Part shown: piece by piece, positions 7,955 to 16,335 of the stretch
Numbering within the stretch: position 1 is the first letter of the stretch
Layout: each line of letters opens with the position of its first letter
Assembly: GCF_004331485.1 (NCBI RefSeq)
Contig: NZ_SJKD01000003.1
Coordinates: 1 to 64,000 of the forward strand
Reading direction: 5' to 3'
Length of the DNA: 64,000 nt
From: Kribbella capetownensis
GTDB lineage: Bacteria; Actinomycetota; Actinomycetes; Propionibacteriales; Kribbellaceae
Position numbers and translations under genes: made by a program
The notes under the pieces: generated by a model
What the model saw: the letters and a program-made list of their open reading frames with translations, nothing else
Databases searched by the model: none
What the model was told of the DNA's origin: nothing

Positions 7955-9508
7955 TCAGGCGTCCTGCTTGATCCCCATCAGCGCCTCCTGCGAGGCCTTG
8001 GTGGCCTGCTTCGGCATCAGTACGGCGGCCAGTACGGCGCCCGCGACCGCGATGCCGGCCGAGGCCCACATGGTCGTGTTGAGGCTGGTCATGAACGCGT
8101 CACGTACGTCGCCGAGCAGGTCCGCCGACCCGACCTTTTCCGCGACCGCGAGCCCGCCGCCCAACCCCTTCTCGACAGCGTCCGCCGCTTGCGCCGGCAA
8201 GCCGGTCGTGTCCACGTTGTGCCGGTAGACGGAGTTCAGCACCGTGCCGAGGACGGCGACGCCAACGGTGCCACCAACCTGCCGGAACGCCTGTAGTAGA
8301 GCGGATCCGGTGCCGGCCCGCTCCGGGTCGAGCACACCGAGCGCCGCGTTCATTGCCTGCGGCATCGAACAGCCGAGGCCGAATCCGACCACCACGAACC
8401 AGATCGCGGTATAGCCGTAGCCCGTACCAAGATCAGTGAAGGCTCCGAGCAGGAACCCGGCAGCCATCACGAGGAAGCCGACCATCACCACCAGCCGGGT
8501 ACCGACCTTCGCCTCGACCGGCTCGGCCAGCTTCGCGCCGACCGTCATTCCACCGATGAACGGCAGCAGCTTGAGGCCGGTGTGCAGCGCGTCGGATCCG
8601 TTGATGCCCTGGAAGTACTGCGGCATCGTGAACAGCAACCCGAAGATCGCGAACACCGAGACAGTGAGCAGCACCGCCCCACCGGTGAACACCTTCTCGC
8701 CGAACAACCGCAGCTCGATCAGCGGGTCGGAGTTCCGCCGCTGCCAGAGCAGGAAGACGGCAATGAGTACGACGGCCAGCGCCAGGAAGAGCACCGTCAT
8801 GCCGTCGGTCCACGAGGTCTCCCCCGCCTTCGTCACGCCGTACACGAGCGAGGCCAGGCCGGCGCTGGAGAGCAGGATGCCGAGCCAGTCGATGGCCGGG
8901 CGGCGGGAGCTGCGCGTCTCCGGCACCAGCAGGCTGACGGCGATCGCGGCGATCAACGCGATGGGCACGTTCAGGTAGAAGATCCACTGCCAGCCGGCGT
9001 GGTCGAGCAGCAGGCCGCCGACGATCGGGCCGAGCGGCATCCCGATGCTGTTCGCGACCACGAAGAAGCCGATCGCCTTCTTGCGCTCCACGTCGGTGGG
9101 GAACAGCACGGTGATCAGCGACAGCGCGACCGGCACGATCATCGCGGCGCCGACGCCCAGGAAGGCCCGCGCGCCGATCAGTTGGCCGGCCGAGTCGGAC
9201 AGCGCACAGGCGAGCGACGCTGCGCCGAACAGTGTCAGCGCGATGGCGATGATCTTGCGCCGCCCGAAACGGTCGCCGAGCAGACCCGCCGGCAGCAGCA
9301 GCGCGGCGAGCACCAGGTTGTAGCTGTTCGCCATCCACTGCAGCTGACTGGTCGACGCGTCGAGGTCGGCGGCCAGGGTTGGCAGCGCGACGTTCAGCAC
9401 GGTCGTGTCCAGGCCGAGTACGAGCACGGCCAGGCAGAGTGCGAAGAGAACTCCGAAGCGGCGGGCGCCGGTGAGCGTCGGCCCTTCGGCAACGGAGGAT
9501 GTGGTCAT
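7955..9508 (-). CDS. DHA2-family (EmrB/QacA-type) MFS drug exporter
   Basis: A 517-residue integral membrane protein with about 14 helices, the DHA2 layout. The signature LDTTVLNVALPTLAADL is in helix 1, and GDRFGRRKI is the MFS motif A loop between helices 2 and 3. It probably exports lipophilic or cationic compounds with proton antiport; the substrate is unknown. ATG 9508 was chosen over an in-frame TTG at 9517. It is divergent from a MarR/GbsR-like gene, with an AT-rich 63-bp gap containing a palindrome, so repression by that neighbour is the natural expectation. Confidence 0.88.
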   Translation of the reverse strand: MTTSSVAEGPTLTGARRFGVLFALCLAVLVLGLDTTVLNVALPTLAADLDASTSQLQWMANSYNLVLAALLLPAGLLGDRFGRRKIIAIALTLFGAASLACALSDSAGQLIGARAFLGVGAAMIVPVALSLITVLFPTDVERKKAIGFFVVANSIGMPLGPIVGGLLLDHAGWQWIFYLNVPIALIAAIAVSLLVPETRSSRRPAIDWLGILLSSAGLASLVYGVTKAGETSWTDGMTVLFLALAVVLIAVFLLWQRRNSDPLIELRLFGEKVFTGGAVLLTVSVFAIFGLLFTMPQYFQGINGSDALHTGLKLLPFIGGMTVGAKLAEPVEAKVGTRLVVMVGFLVMAAGFLLGAFTDLGTGYGYTAIWFVVVGFGLGCSMPQAMNAALGVLDPERAGTGSALLQAFRQVGGTVGVAVLGTVLNSVYRHNVDTTGLPAQAADAVEKGLGGGLAVAEKVGSADLLGDVRDAFMTSLNTTMWASAGIAVAGAVLAAVLMPKQATKASQEALMGIKQDA

Positions 9509-9516
9509 GTTACGCA

Positions 9517-9540
9517 AATTATCAGATATTTGTGATAGTT
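9517..9540. promoter_or_regulatory. palindromic operator between exporter and MarR-like gene
   Basis: An imperfect palindrome, TATCA (9520-9524) - 8 bp - TGATA (9533-9537), extended by AA/TT outside with one mismatch, sits in an unusually AT-rich divergent intergenic region. Spacing and half-site length fit a dimeric winged-helix regulator, most likely the adjacent gene product. Confidence 0.55.
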
Positions 9541-9559
9541 GCGATAGATCAAATTACTG

Positions 9560-9565
9560 TAGTCT
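9560..9565 (+). promoter_or_regulatory. -10 box for leaderless MarR-like gene
   Basis: TAGTCT ends exactly 7 nt before ATG 9572, the spacing expected if transcription starts at the A of the start codon. No ribosome site is present. The same hexamer at the same spacing precedes the metallopeptidase gene at 61015. Confidence 0.5.
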
Positions 9566-9571
9566 TCAACC

Positions 9572-10042
9572 ATGGCGCCCGAACCAACTCCCGAAGAGGT
9601 CAGCCAGTTCGTCGAGCGCTTCGCCGGCATCCTGGCGAACAGTGGCGTCCCGACGATGTCTGCCCGGGTGATGGGCCGGATGCTCGTCAGCCCGACCGGG
9701 ACGATGACGGCGGCTGAGTTGGCGGAGTCGCTGAAGATCAGCCAGCCGGCGGTGTCCGGCGCTGTGCGACAGCTGATCCAGGTCTCGTTCATTACGCGCG
9801 AGCGGCAGCCCGGGTCCCGCAAGGACCACTACCGGATCCGGGAGGACGTCTTCGCCGCGATCCTCGAACGGCGGAATCTGGCGTTGAGCGAATGGGAGTC
9901 CAGCAGCCGGTCCGGCGCCGACCTCTTCGGCCCCGACTCCCCCGTCGGCCGCCGCCTCTCCGAAGCCGCCGACTTCTTCGCCTTCATCCACGCCGACATG
10001 GACCAAATGATCAAGAACTGGCGCGCCGAACACCCGCGGTAA
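9572..10042 (+). CDS. GbsR/MarR-type winged-helix regulator
   Basis: A 156-residue DNA-binding protein. The winged helix covers residues 30-95, with MTAAELAESLKISQPAVSGA as the helix-turn-helix and ERQPGSRKDHYRIRED as the wing. The remainder is helical and suits a dimerisation or ligand domain, as in GbsR-like members of the MarR clan. It is divergent from the DHA2 exporter and probably represses it, with release by an exported compound (inference). The mRNA appears leaderless. Confidence 0.8.
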   Translation: MAPEPTPEEVSQFVERFAGILANSGVPTMSARVMGRMLVSPTGTMTAAELAESLKISQPAVSGAVRQLIQVSFITRERQPGSRKDHYRIREDVFAAILERRNLALSEWESSSRSGADLFGPDSPVGRRLSEAADFFAFIHADMDQMIKNWRAEHPR

Positions 10043-10417
10043 ACCCCCACGCGCCGCTACGCGCGCTCCTGTCGTCGCGTGCTCGCCGGTGCTCCCACCG
10101 CCCCGTCCCTTGCTTGCGCGGGCTCCTGCATCGCCCCACTTGTGAAAGCAGGGGTTGGCAGGTGCGCGTGTGGTGCTCAACAACCGTGGGGTGGGTGGGT
10201 CGACCGCCGAAGGCACTCGAGAGGCGTCCCGAAACGTTGGCCACGCGCTCGATCTGCCTGGGTGAAGACGTCGAGGAGGTGCCCTTTCGCCACGTGCCCG
10301 GTCGGTGCTCCCCCTTCCCTTGCTTGCGGGGTGTTCCTTCGTTGCCTGTTGGGGGCGGCTTGGTGCGGGCTTGTGGGGTGGTTTGTAATCGGTTGTTGTG
10401 ATCGGCAATAGACGGGT
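10043..10417. other. 375-bp intergenic region without a recognisable gene
   Basis: GC-rich non-coding DNA between the MarR-like gene and the sigma factor gene. It contains an imperfect direct repeat: cggtgctcccaccgccccgt followed by cccttgcttgcg at 10088-10118, and again cggtgctcccccttcccttgcttgcg near 10301-10326. The last 60 bp are less GC-rich (tttgtaatcggttgttgtgatcgg-like) and probably hold the sigma-gene promoter, but I cannot place boxes with confidence. Open frames here are repetitive Arg-rich shadows. Confidence 0.6.
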
Positions 10418-11020
10418 GTGGAACGGATGACCGAGCCTGATGGGGCCGATCTTGAGCAGCTTTATACGGAGCACTATCGCGCGATCCTGCGGTACGTCGT
10501 ACGCCGGATCGGGGATGCCGACGAGGCGCATGATGTGACTGCGGATGTGTTCCTGACGGCGTTGAGGCGGCGTACTGACCTCCCGCAGGACCGGCCGTTG
10601 CCGTGGCTGTATCGGGTCGCGGCGAACGTGCTGGCCGATCGGCGGCGCAGTCGGCAGCGGTCGGCTGCCGCGTATCAACGGGCCGGCAACGACCTGGTGA
10701 CTCGGACCGGACCGGCCGCGGATGAGCGGCTCGAGTGGTCTGACGAGCTGGCCGGGACGTTGGCTGCTCTGCGGACGCTCAGCGCGGCCGACCAAGAGGT
10801 GCTGATGCTGGCCGGCTGGGAGGAACTGCGCGGCGCCGATCTGGCGACGGCACTCGGTTGCTCGAGGACGGCCGCGGCAGTTCGGCTGCATCGCGCGAGA
10901 GCTCGGTTGAAGACGGCACAGGCGCAGTACGACGACCGCTCTCAGCGCACGCGGGGAGGGTCGGCCGGTTCCACGGTCGTGCGAACAGCTGAGTCCAAGA
11001 CGCAGGGAGAACGTTCATGA
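10418..11020 (+). CDS. ECF-type RNA polymerase sigma factor
   Basis: A 200-residue group 4 sigma factor. Sigma region 2 is at about residues 12-75 (HYRAILRYVVRRIGDADEAH, then PLPWLYRVAANVLADRRR), and region 4 with its helix-turn-helix is at about 110-165 (LSAADQEVLMLAGWEEL and ADLATALGCSRTAAAVRLHR). The C-terminal 30 residues are a basic, Ser/Thr-rich extension. The start is uncertain between GTG 10418 and ATG 10427; neither has a strong ribosome site. The stop overlaps the next ATG (ATGA), so translation is coupled to the membrane-anchored partner, a standard actinobacterial pairing. Confidence 0.88.
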   Translation: MERMTEPDGADLEQLYTEHYRAILRYVVRRIGDADEAHDVTADVFLTALRRRTDLPQDRPLPWLYRVAANVLADRRRSRQRSAAAYQRAGNDLVTRTGPAADERLEWSDELAGTLAALRTLSAADQEVLMLAGWEELRGADLATALGCSRTAAAVRLHRARARLKTAQAQYDDRSQRTRGGSAGSTVVRTAESKTQGERS

Positions 11021-12066
11021 ACACCAACGACCTCGACACATTGAAACGCGTCGACCCGGCGTCCGGGATCCCGGACGGGCCTTTGACACCTCGCGAACTG
11101 GCGGGGCTGCAGAGGATCGGATCCAGGCTGGCCGCGGAGGAGCACGTTGCTCCGGTCAACGGTATCCCGGCGGCCGACGTACCTGCCCGTCGTGGAAAGG
11201 TACAGCGGCGTGCGGTGCTGATCGGCGCGGCCGGGGCCGTGGCGGTCGCGGGCGCGGGGGTGGTGGTTGTCCACCCGTTCGGGTCGGGTGGGGTTGCGAT
11301 GGCGGCGACACCGCCGTTGCTCGATGCGGAGCTCGCGCAGGGCCGGCCGGGCCAGACGGACCTGCTGGCGCTCGCGCGGAAGGCTGGCGCGGACAAGACG
11401 CTGCCGGGCGACGCCGGGTCACACGCAGTACGAATGCGGGCCTGGTACCTGTCGACGGCTGTCGACGAGAAGGAGCGGGTCACTTCGGCGATCATTCCGG
11501 AGGAGATCACGCGGACCTGGAACAGCGATCTTTCCGGGCGCATGGTGGTCAGGACCGGGCAGCCGTACTTCCCGGAGGCGTCTCCCAAGGATTCGCGGCG
11601 GGAAGGGTCGGTCGAGAAGCCGGGCACAGTGAAAGGTGACGAGTCCTGGCCGCCGGGAAGCTATCAACCGCTGTTCCGGTACCCGCTGCCGAGTGATCCG
11701 GCCCGGCTGCTGGCGACGCTGAAGACCGACCACCCCATCGACGCCAACGGACCCGGCTACCTGGCCGACGTGGTCACGGATGTGTACAAGGAGGCGACGC
11801 CCACCCCTGCGGTGCGCAAGGCTGTGCTCGAGGTCCTCGCAGCACACAGCGGAGCGGTGTCGCTGGGGACGATGACGGATCGCGCCGGACGTCGAGGCCA
11901 GGCATTCGCCGTGGACAGCAGTTACGGTGGCCTGCCGAACCGGCGCGTACTGATCTTCGACCCGGCGACCGGACGGCTGTGGGCCAAGGAAGAAGTGCTG
12001 ACGAAGACAGCCGGCCGGCTGAACGTCCGGATCCCGGCCGTGATCTCGTACGAGCTCTACTTGTAG
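11017..12066 (+). CDS. CU044_5270-family membrane-anchored protein, sigma factor partner
   Basis: A 349-residue protein with a cytoplasmic N-terminus of about 65 residues (ending in an RRGKVQRR basic patch), one membrane helix at about 66-86 and an extracytoplasmic domain of about 260 residues. This layout is that of the CU044_5270 family, regularly encoded right after ECF sigma genes in actinobacteria. A role as anti-sigma factor or sensor is inferred from gene pairing; I see no zinc-binding ZAS motif. It overlaps the sigma gene by ATGA and ends before a hairpin shared with the convergent GH9 gene. Confidence 0.75.
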   Translation: MNTNDLDTLKRVDPASGIPDGPLTPRELAGLQRIGSRLAAEEHVAPVNGIPAADVPARRGKVQRRAVLIGAAGAVAVAGAGVVVVHPFGSGGVAMAATPPLLDAELAQGRPGQTDLLALARKAGADKTLPGDAGSHAVRMRAWYLSTAVDEKERVTSAIIPEEITRTWNSDLSGRMVVRTGQPYFPEASPKDSRREGSVEKPGTVKGDESWPPGSYQPLFRYPLPSDPARLLATLKTDHPIDANGPGYLADVVTDVYKEATPTPAVRKAVLEVLAAHSGAVSLGTMTDRAGRRGQAFAVDSSYGGLPNRRVLIFDPATGRLWAKEEVLTKTAGRLNVRIPAVISYELYL

Positions 12067-12135
12067 ACAGCGGTGGCCCCGCACGCCGGCGTACGGGAAC
12101 GCCCCACGCGGGTGCTTGTGATCAAGGCATGTGCA

Positions 12136-12172
12136 CCGGCGAGCGCGCGGGGAGAGGGGCGCGCGTCGCCGG
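12136..12172. terminator. bidirectional terminator between sigma operon and GH9 gene
   Basis: A long stem pairs ccggcga (12136-12142) with tcgccgg (12166-12172) and continues through cgcgc/gcgcg with one bulged G, around a G-rich loop. It sits in the 119-bp gap between convergent stops at 12066 and 12186. Confidence 0.65.
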
Positions 12173-12185
12173 TACGGGGAGGGGA

Positions 12186-14033
12186 CTACGTGGTGAGCGC
12201 GTAGACGGCGATGGCGGCGAAGTCGTCGGCGGGTTCGGAGGCTTGCCAGGAGCGGACGTCGTCGACGTACCGGGAACCGTGGCCGGTGAACTGAGCGTAC
12301 TGATCGACGCCGTCGGCCGGGCACGGGTTCATTCCATCCAGATGATCGCCAAGGCCTTCCTCAAACAGCTCCTCCGAGTTCGGCCCATTCACCACCGCGC
12401 CAGTGAGTTCTCGACCGAGGATGTTCGCGATCTGGTGATGCGGGCACCGCTCAGCGTTCTCCCCGATACCGACCATGAACGACACACCCCAAGCGTTGGC
12501 GCCGAAGTTCCAGTCCAGCTGCTGCGTGCCGAAGTCGTCGTACCGCCGATCTCCGGTCACCTGCCGATACAGGTGCGCGGTCGCCGCCAAGCCGAACGCA
12601 TGCGGTACGGCGTCGAAGTTGTCGTACTGCGCTCCGGCGCGGAACGGATCCGCGGACGCCCGCTCCGCCCCGATCTTCAGCTGCGCGCGCAGATCACCAG
12701 CCAACGCCTTCACCAGCGCACGGTCCGATCGGTTGGCCCGGATCAGATCCGCGTGGGCCAGCGCGCTCACGTCGTACAGGTTGAGCGTGTCGCCGCCGGC
12801 CTCGTGCTCGATGTACTGCCCAGCCCAGTAGCCGGCCTGCTTCAGCCACGCGTGTCCTCGTGGATCGCGGAGACGTTGCGCGGCAAGCGCCAGTTCGGTG
12901 GCACCCAACTCGAGGTCGTCCCGCCACGCCGACTCCGGGTAGAACGCGAACGGCAGCGACGTGACCAATTGCCCGACGTTCTTCGACTGAGCTTGGGCAA
13001 AGATCTGCGCCGCAGTCTCGAGATGACGACGAGCCTTGGCCGGGCTCGTCCGCGCCTCGACCTGTGCAGCAAGGGCGAACGCCGCAGCAGTACGGCCCGC
13101 CAGGTTCGGACTGATCGGCTGCCCAGGCGCGGCGGCGCGGAACACCGGCCGGTTGCGCAGGAACCGCTCGGACGGATCGGTCAGGTGATCGTCGACCTCC
13201 GGCAGCCGCCAGATGTCGTGGTCGCCGATGAAGGTCTCCTCGACGTTGCCGGTGCCGATGCCGACCTGGATGTAGAGCGTCTTCGTCCGCTCGTCCCACA
13301 TCTTGTCCAGCCAGTCCAGACCGTGCCGCGCCTCGGCCAGCACCTGCTTGTCCGGCTTCCGCGCATCCCGGGTCGATGCCCACAGCAACGACTCCGAGTA
13401 CGCCGCGATGTGGGTGAACTTCAGGTAGTCGCCGGCGTCGTACCAACCGCCCTCGACATCGACCGGCCCACCGATCCGCTGCAGCTCGCCCACAGTCTGA
13501 TCGGTGTCGGGATCGACGAAGACCGGCCAGTCGTAGACCTGCGCGGACCTGTCGTTCAGGTGCGCCGGCTGCCGGCCGAGCGACCCGGGTACGACGTTCG
13601 CGCCGTCACGCTGCTCGGTGAAGAACGTGACCGCCTTGTCCTTGGCCCCGGTCAGCATCCGGTCGCGGTTCGCCCGGATCTCGAACGCCGCCGACGACGC
13701 CACCCCGGGCACCTCGACCCGATACGTCCCCGGCACCTTCAGCGCGGACAGGTCCAGTTGGTACACGTGCTGGTACGTCGCGTTCCACTCCCCCGCGTCG
13801 CCGCCGACCCGCCCGGTCAGCACCCGATGCCCGTACCGGTCGACCACCTGGAACTTCTTCCCGGCCGTCGCGTCCCGCGTCATCACGTACGCCGCCTTGC
13901 CGTCCAAGGCGCCGTACCCGAGCTGACTCACCCGCACCACGCCGCCGGACGCGGCAGCGGACACCGTACTCACCGGCCCCACCACCAATCCCGCGGCCAG
14001 GACGATCGGCCCCACCCGGCGCAACGACCTCAC
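12186..14033 (-). CDS. secreted glycoside hydrolase family 9 endoglucanase
   Basis: A 615-residue secreted cellulase-type enzyme that cleaves beta-1,4-glucans. Order of parts: signal peptide (residues 1-30, basic start, hydrophobic core, VSAAASG cleavage area); N-terminal Ig-like CelD_N domain (about 32-120, beginning RVSQLGYGALDGK); then the GH9 (alpha/alpha)6 barrel. The catalytic Asp pair is in GGWYDAGDYLKF, and the proton-donor Glu is in WQASEPADDF near the end, as in CelD_N-type GH9 enzymes. There is no carbohydrate-binding module. GTG 14033 was chosen because GGGAGGAG lies 7 nt upstream and it gives a clean signal peptide; an earlier in-frame ATG adds a non-signal extension. Confidence 0.88.
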   Translation of the reverse strand: MRSLRRVGPIVLAAGLVVGPVSTVSAAASGGVVRVSQLGYGALDGKAAYVMTRDATAGKKFQVVDRYGHRVLTGRVGGDAGEWNATYQHVYQLDLSALKVPGTYRVEVPGVASSAAFEIRANRDRMLTGAKDKAVTFFTEQRDGANVVPGSLGRQPAHLNDRSAQVYDWPVFVDPDTDQTVGELQRIGGPVDVEGGWYDAGDYLKFTHIAAYSESLLWASTRDARKPDKQVLAEARHGLDWLDKMWDERTKTLYIQVGIGTGNVEETFIGDHDIWRLPEVDDHLTDPSERFLRNRPVFRAAAPGQPISPNLAGRTAAAFALAAQVEARTSPAKARRHLETAAQIFAQAQSKNVGQLVTSLPFAFYPESAWRDDLELGATELALAAQRLRDPRGHAWLKQAGYWAGQYIEHEAGGDTLNLYDVSALAHADLIRANRSDRALVKALAGDLRAQLKIGAERASADPFRAGAQYDNFDAVPHAFGLAATAHLYRQVTGDRRYDDFGTQQLDWNFGANAWGVSFMVGIGENAERCPHHQIANILGRELTGAVVNGPNSEELFEEGLGDHLDGMNPCPADGVDQYAQFTGHGSRYVDDVRSWQASEPADDFAAIAVYALTT

Positions 14034-14145
14034 GAGCGACTCCTCCCACCCGACCACCAGGACCACGAACCCCACGAAGACCAATAGGAAAGTTTCCTGT
14101 TGATTTTGTCGGAAGGTAGCGCAGTCCCCCGCCGGAGTACAGAGC

Positions 14146-15360
14146 TCAGCGACCGACTCGAGCGACCGCCCAGACCATCAGGGCGGCGAAGGCCGAACCG
14201 ATCACCGCACAGGCCACCGAGATCCCGGCCAGCGCGATGAACGCACCGAAGGCCACCATCGCGACCGGCATCAAGCCTTGGTCGGACAGATGCACGATGC
14301 TGAAGCTCCGGCCGAGGTACGACGCATCGACCGACAACTGGAACGCGGCCGACAACTGAGCCGACGCGATCCCCGCTGTGCTGCCGATCATGATCATCGC
14401 CAGGAAGATGCCTGCCCGCGGCATCACGCCGATCATCACGCACCCGGCCGCCTGGAAGATCAGCGCGATCAGGCCGCTGCGGGCGAGGTTGGCCGGCTTC
14501 CAGCGCATCGCGACGATCGCGCCGGCGGCGGCCGAGATCCCCGATACGGCCTCGAACCAGCCGAGCGCGCCCGGGCCCCACCCGTCCAGATGGGTTCGCT
14601 GCACCAGGCCGACCGCCAGCACCGGACCGACGCAGAGGTTCAGCCCGGAGAACGCGATCACCAGCGTCCGCGCCCTGTCGTCGCGACCGAGGTAGGCGAA
14701 GCCCTCCTTCAGGTCCGCGCGGATCGACGCACCCGTGGAGGCGGGCTGCGGCAGCCGCGGCTTCACCAGGAACGCCAGCACAGCCGCGATCACCGCGAAC
14801 GACGCCGCGTCGACGAGCATCACGGTGACCAGGCCGCCGTGGGCGACCAGCAGGCCACCGAGTGGGGCGCCGACGAAGATGGCGAGGCGGACGGCCAACT
14901 GGTTACCCGCCATGAGCTTCACCTGGTCGTCCGGCTGCACCATCCGGCGCGGCAACGTCCCGGCGGCCGGCGTGTAGATCGCGTCGACCACGCCGAAGAC
15001 CACCGCGATCGTGAGGAGCAGCAGCAGCGACAACCCCCACAGCGAGGCCAGCACGGCGCCCGCGGTCAGGACGACGATCCGCCCCAGGTTCGCCATGACC
15101 ATCACCCGGCGTCCGTCGATGCGGTCCGCAAGCGCCCCGCCGAACAGCAGCACGAGAGCTTGCGGCAGGGCGCCGATGCCCATCACGAGTCCGGCGCCGG
15201 CCGGCGTCGTGATCTGTGCGGCACTCCAGGCCAGACCGATGTACCAGGCCATGTCGCCGACCTTCGAGACGGCGGCGGCGAAGATCCAGGCGTGCACGCG
15301 GGTGTCCCGGCGCAGCGGCGGGAATACGACGGCGGGAGCAGTGGGCGGAAGCTCGCTCAT
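14146..15360 (-). CDS. MFS exporter (12 helices)
   Basis: A 404-residue transporter of the enterobactin-exporter/DHA3-like MFS type. It has about 12 helices, the motif A loop GGALADRIDGRRVMV between helices 2 and 3, and a central charged loop around residues 190-205. Its ATG overlaps the stop of the upstream HTH regulator (ATGA at 15357-15360), so both are made from one mRNA and the exporter is presumably controlled by that regulator. The substrate is unknown. The frame runs open upstream through the regulator gene; that part is ignored. Confidence 0.85.
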   Translation of the reverse strand: MSELPPTAPAVVFPPLRRDTRVHAWIFAAAVSKVGDMAWYIGLAWSAAQITTPAGAGLVMGIGALPQALVLLFGGALADRIDGRRVMVMANLGRIVVLTAGAVLASLWGLSLLLLLTIAVVFGVVDAIYTPAAGTLPRRMVQPDDQVKLMAGNQLAVRLAIFVGAPLGGLLVAHGGLVTVMLVDAASFAVIAAVLAFLVKPRLPQPASTGASIRADLKEGFAYLGRDDRARTLVIAFSGLNLCVGPVLAVGLVQRTHLDGWGPGALGWFEAVSGISAAAGAIVAMRWKPANLARSGLIALIFQAAGCVMIGVMPRAGIFLAMIMIGSTAGIASAQLSAAFQLSVDASYLGRSFSIVHLSDQGLMPVAMVAFGAFIALAGISVACAVIGSAFAALMVWAVARVGR

Positions 15361-15926
15361 GGCCGGGCCGGCACCGCGTGAGCGAAGAAGAAGACCCGGT
15401 GGGCGTCCTCCCCCTCGGACGGTTCGTTGTAGTACTCGCGGACAAGATCCTCGATCCGCTCGCTGAGTTCGTTCAGCCGATCGGGCGTCAATGTGAGCCA
15501 TCTCTCGGTCGCGTACGCCGCCCGTACCCAGGGCTCCTCGAACTCGTACCTGATGTCGAACCACTGCCGCACTTTGCTGACGTGATGTGCGAGGTTCTGA
15601 TCCTCGGCCGTGGCCGCGACCAACTCGCCGGCCGGGTCGCCCTGGGCATCCGCGATGGACCAGGAGTACGACGACGTGTCGCCGAGCTTCCACCACCGCT
15701 CGCGCCGGTTCTTCGCGAGCTCGGGAGCCTCGACGATCACCCCCGCCGCGCTCAGAACCTTGAGGTGGTGACTGATGTTGCCGACCAGTTCACCGGTGGC
15801 CTCGGCCAGCCGGGAGGCGGTCGCCGGGCCGTCGACATAGATGATGTCGAGCAGCCGGCGACGCAGCGGATGGTGGATCGCGGCGAGCACGGACGGCGTC
15901 ACCGTCCGTCGGTTGGCGGGTGTCAT
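15357..15926 (-). CDS. ArsR-like winged-helix repressor
   Basis: A 189-residue regulator. An ArsR-type winged helix is at about residues 12-85 (HHPLRRRLLDIIYVDG, then ATASRLAEATGELVGNISHH as the recognition region). The C-terminal 100 residues are acidic and aromatic-rich, including ERWWKLGDTSSYSWS, and may bind a ligand. ATG 15926 fits the domain and has TATCGT 8 nt upstream, implying a leaderless or 1-nt-leader mRNA. A 34-bp inverted repeat occupies the -35 area, consistent with autorepression. It is coupled to the downstream MFS exporter, giving a two-gene efflux operon. Confidence 0.8.
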   Translation of the reverse strand: MTPANRRTVTPSVLAAIHHPLRRRLLDIIYVDGPATASRLAEATGELVGNISHHLKVLSAAGVIVEAPELAKNRRERWWKLGDTSSYSWSIADAQGDPAGELVAATAEDQNLAHHVSKVRQWFDIRYEFEEPWVRAAYATERWLTLTPDRLNELSERIEDLVREYYNEPSEGEDAHRVFFFAHAVPARP

Positions 15927-15942
15927 GGACAGCACGATAGCT

Positions 15943-15976
15943 TCCACAAGAATTCTTGTGCAAGAGTTCTTGTGGA
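15943..15976. promoter_or_regulatory. 34-bp near-palindromic operator of the HTH-MFS operon
   Basis: The segment holds a perfect 16-bp palindrome (cacaagaattcttgtg, 15945-15960) followed immediately by a second copy with one mismatch (caagagttcttgtg, 15961-15974). The whole 34 bp reads nearly the same on both strands. It lies at about -17 to -50 of the predicted start of the regulator gene, covering the -35 region. Confidence 0.7.
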
Positions 15977-16025
15977 ATGAATCCGGAGCCCGAAACAATC
16001 TTTATCAGACTGGTAGACATAGTCG

Positions 16026-16031
16026 TATCGT
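16026..16031 (+). promoter_or_regulatory. candidate -10 box of the sulfate-assimilation operon
   Basis: TATCGT lies upstream of the Cys leader frame; transcription would begin near 16038. It is the best TANNNT candidate in the 409-bp gap before the sulfite reductase gene, but no clear -35 hexamer accompanies it. Confidence 0.3.
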
Positions 16032-16098
16032 GAGACCAGCGCTCAGGATGTGGGATTGTGGGTTGATTTGTCAGCCGCTGGAGCTGACTCTTGTGGAC

Positions 16099-16191
16099 AT
16101 GCTCGCTGCCCAGTCCACCCACCTCGTAGGTCGCATTCATGTCGACCTCGGGCGGATGCGCAGCGCCATCTGTTGTCCTTCGATGTTCTGA
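16099..16191 (+). CDS. cysteine-type leader peptide (attenuation uORF)
   Basis: A 30-residue frame, ending with GRIHVDLGRMRSAICCPSMF and a TGA. It has two adjacent TGT Cys codons near its end, located 144 bp before the sulfite reductase gene. The HVDLxR..SA.C pattern matches a family of actinobacterial 'putative leader peptides' I recall upstream of sulfur genes, and polycysteine uORFs are known cysteine-responsive attenuators in mycobacteria. A hairpin (16205-16221) follows directly. The start is uncertain: ATG 16099, GTG 16093, or the inner ATG 16156; none has a good ribosome site. The likely role is to derepress the operon when cysteinyl-tRNA is scarce. Confidence 0.6.
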   Translation: MLAAQSTHLVGRIHVDLGRMRSAICCPSMF

Positions 16192-16204
16192 CAGCGACCC
16201 CGCC

Positions 16205-16221
16205 GGGCCGGATGACGGCCC
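16205..16221 (+). promoter_or_regulatory. attenuator-type hairpin after the Cys leader peptide
   Basis: A 6-bp GC stem (gggccg / cggccc) with loop gatga begins 14 nt after the leader-peptide stop. Ribosomes stalled at the TGT TGT codons would sit about 30 nt upstream. The exact switch structure cannot be deduced by eye. Confidence 0.4.
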
Positions 16222-16335
16222 CTGATCACCCCCGATCACCGCTGGGTGCGCACCGCGCGGAACGCATCGAACCGACGACGCTTCGATCTTGCCGCCTGCG
16301 GACGCACCTGTCACGAGGACTAGGACACGTTCCCG

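Noticed and set aside
15999..16335. SAM-type riboswitch before the sulfite reductase gene.
   Set aside because: I could not find the conserved SAM aptamer blocks; the Cys leader peptide explains the region better.
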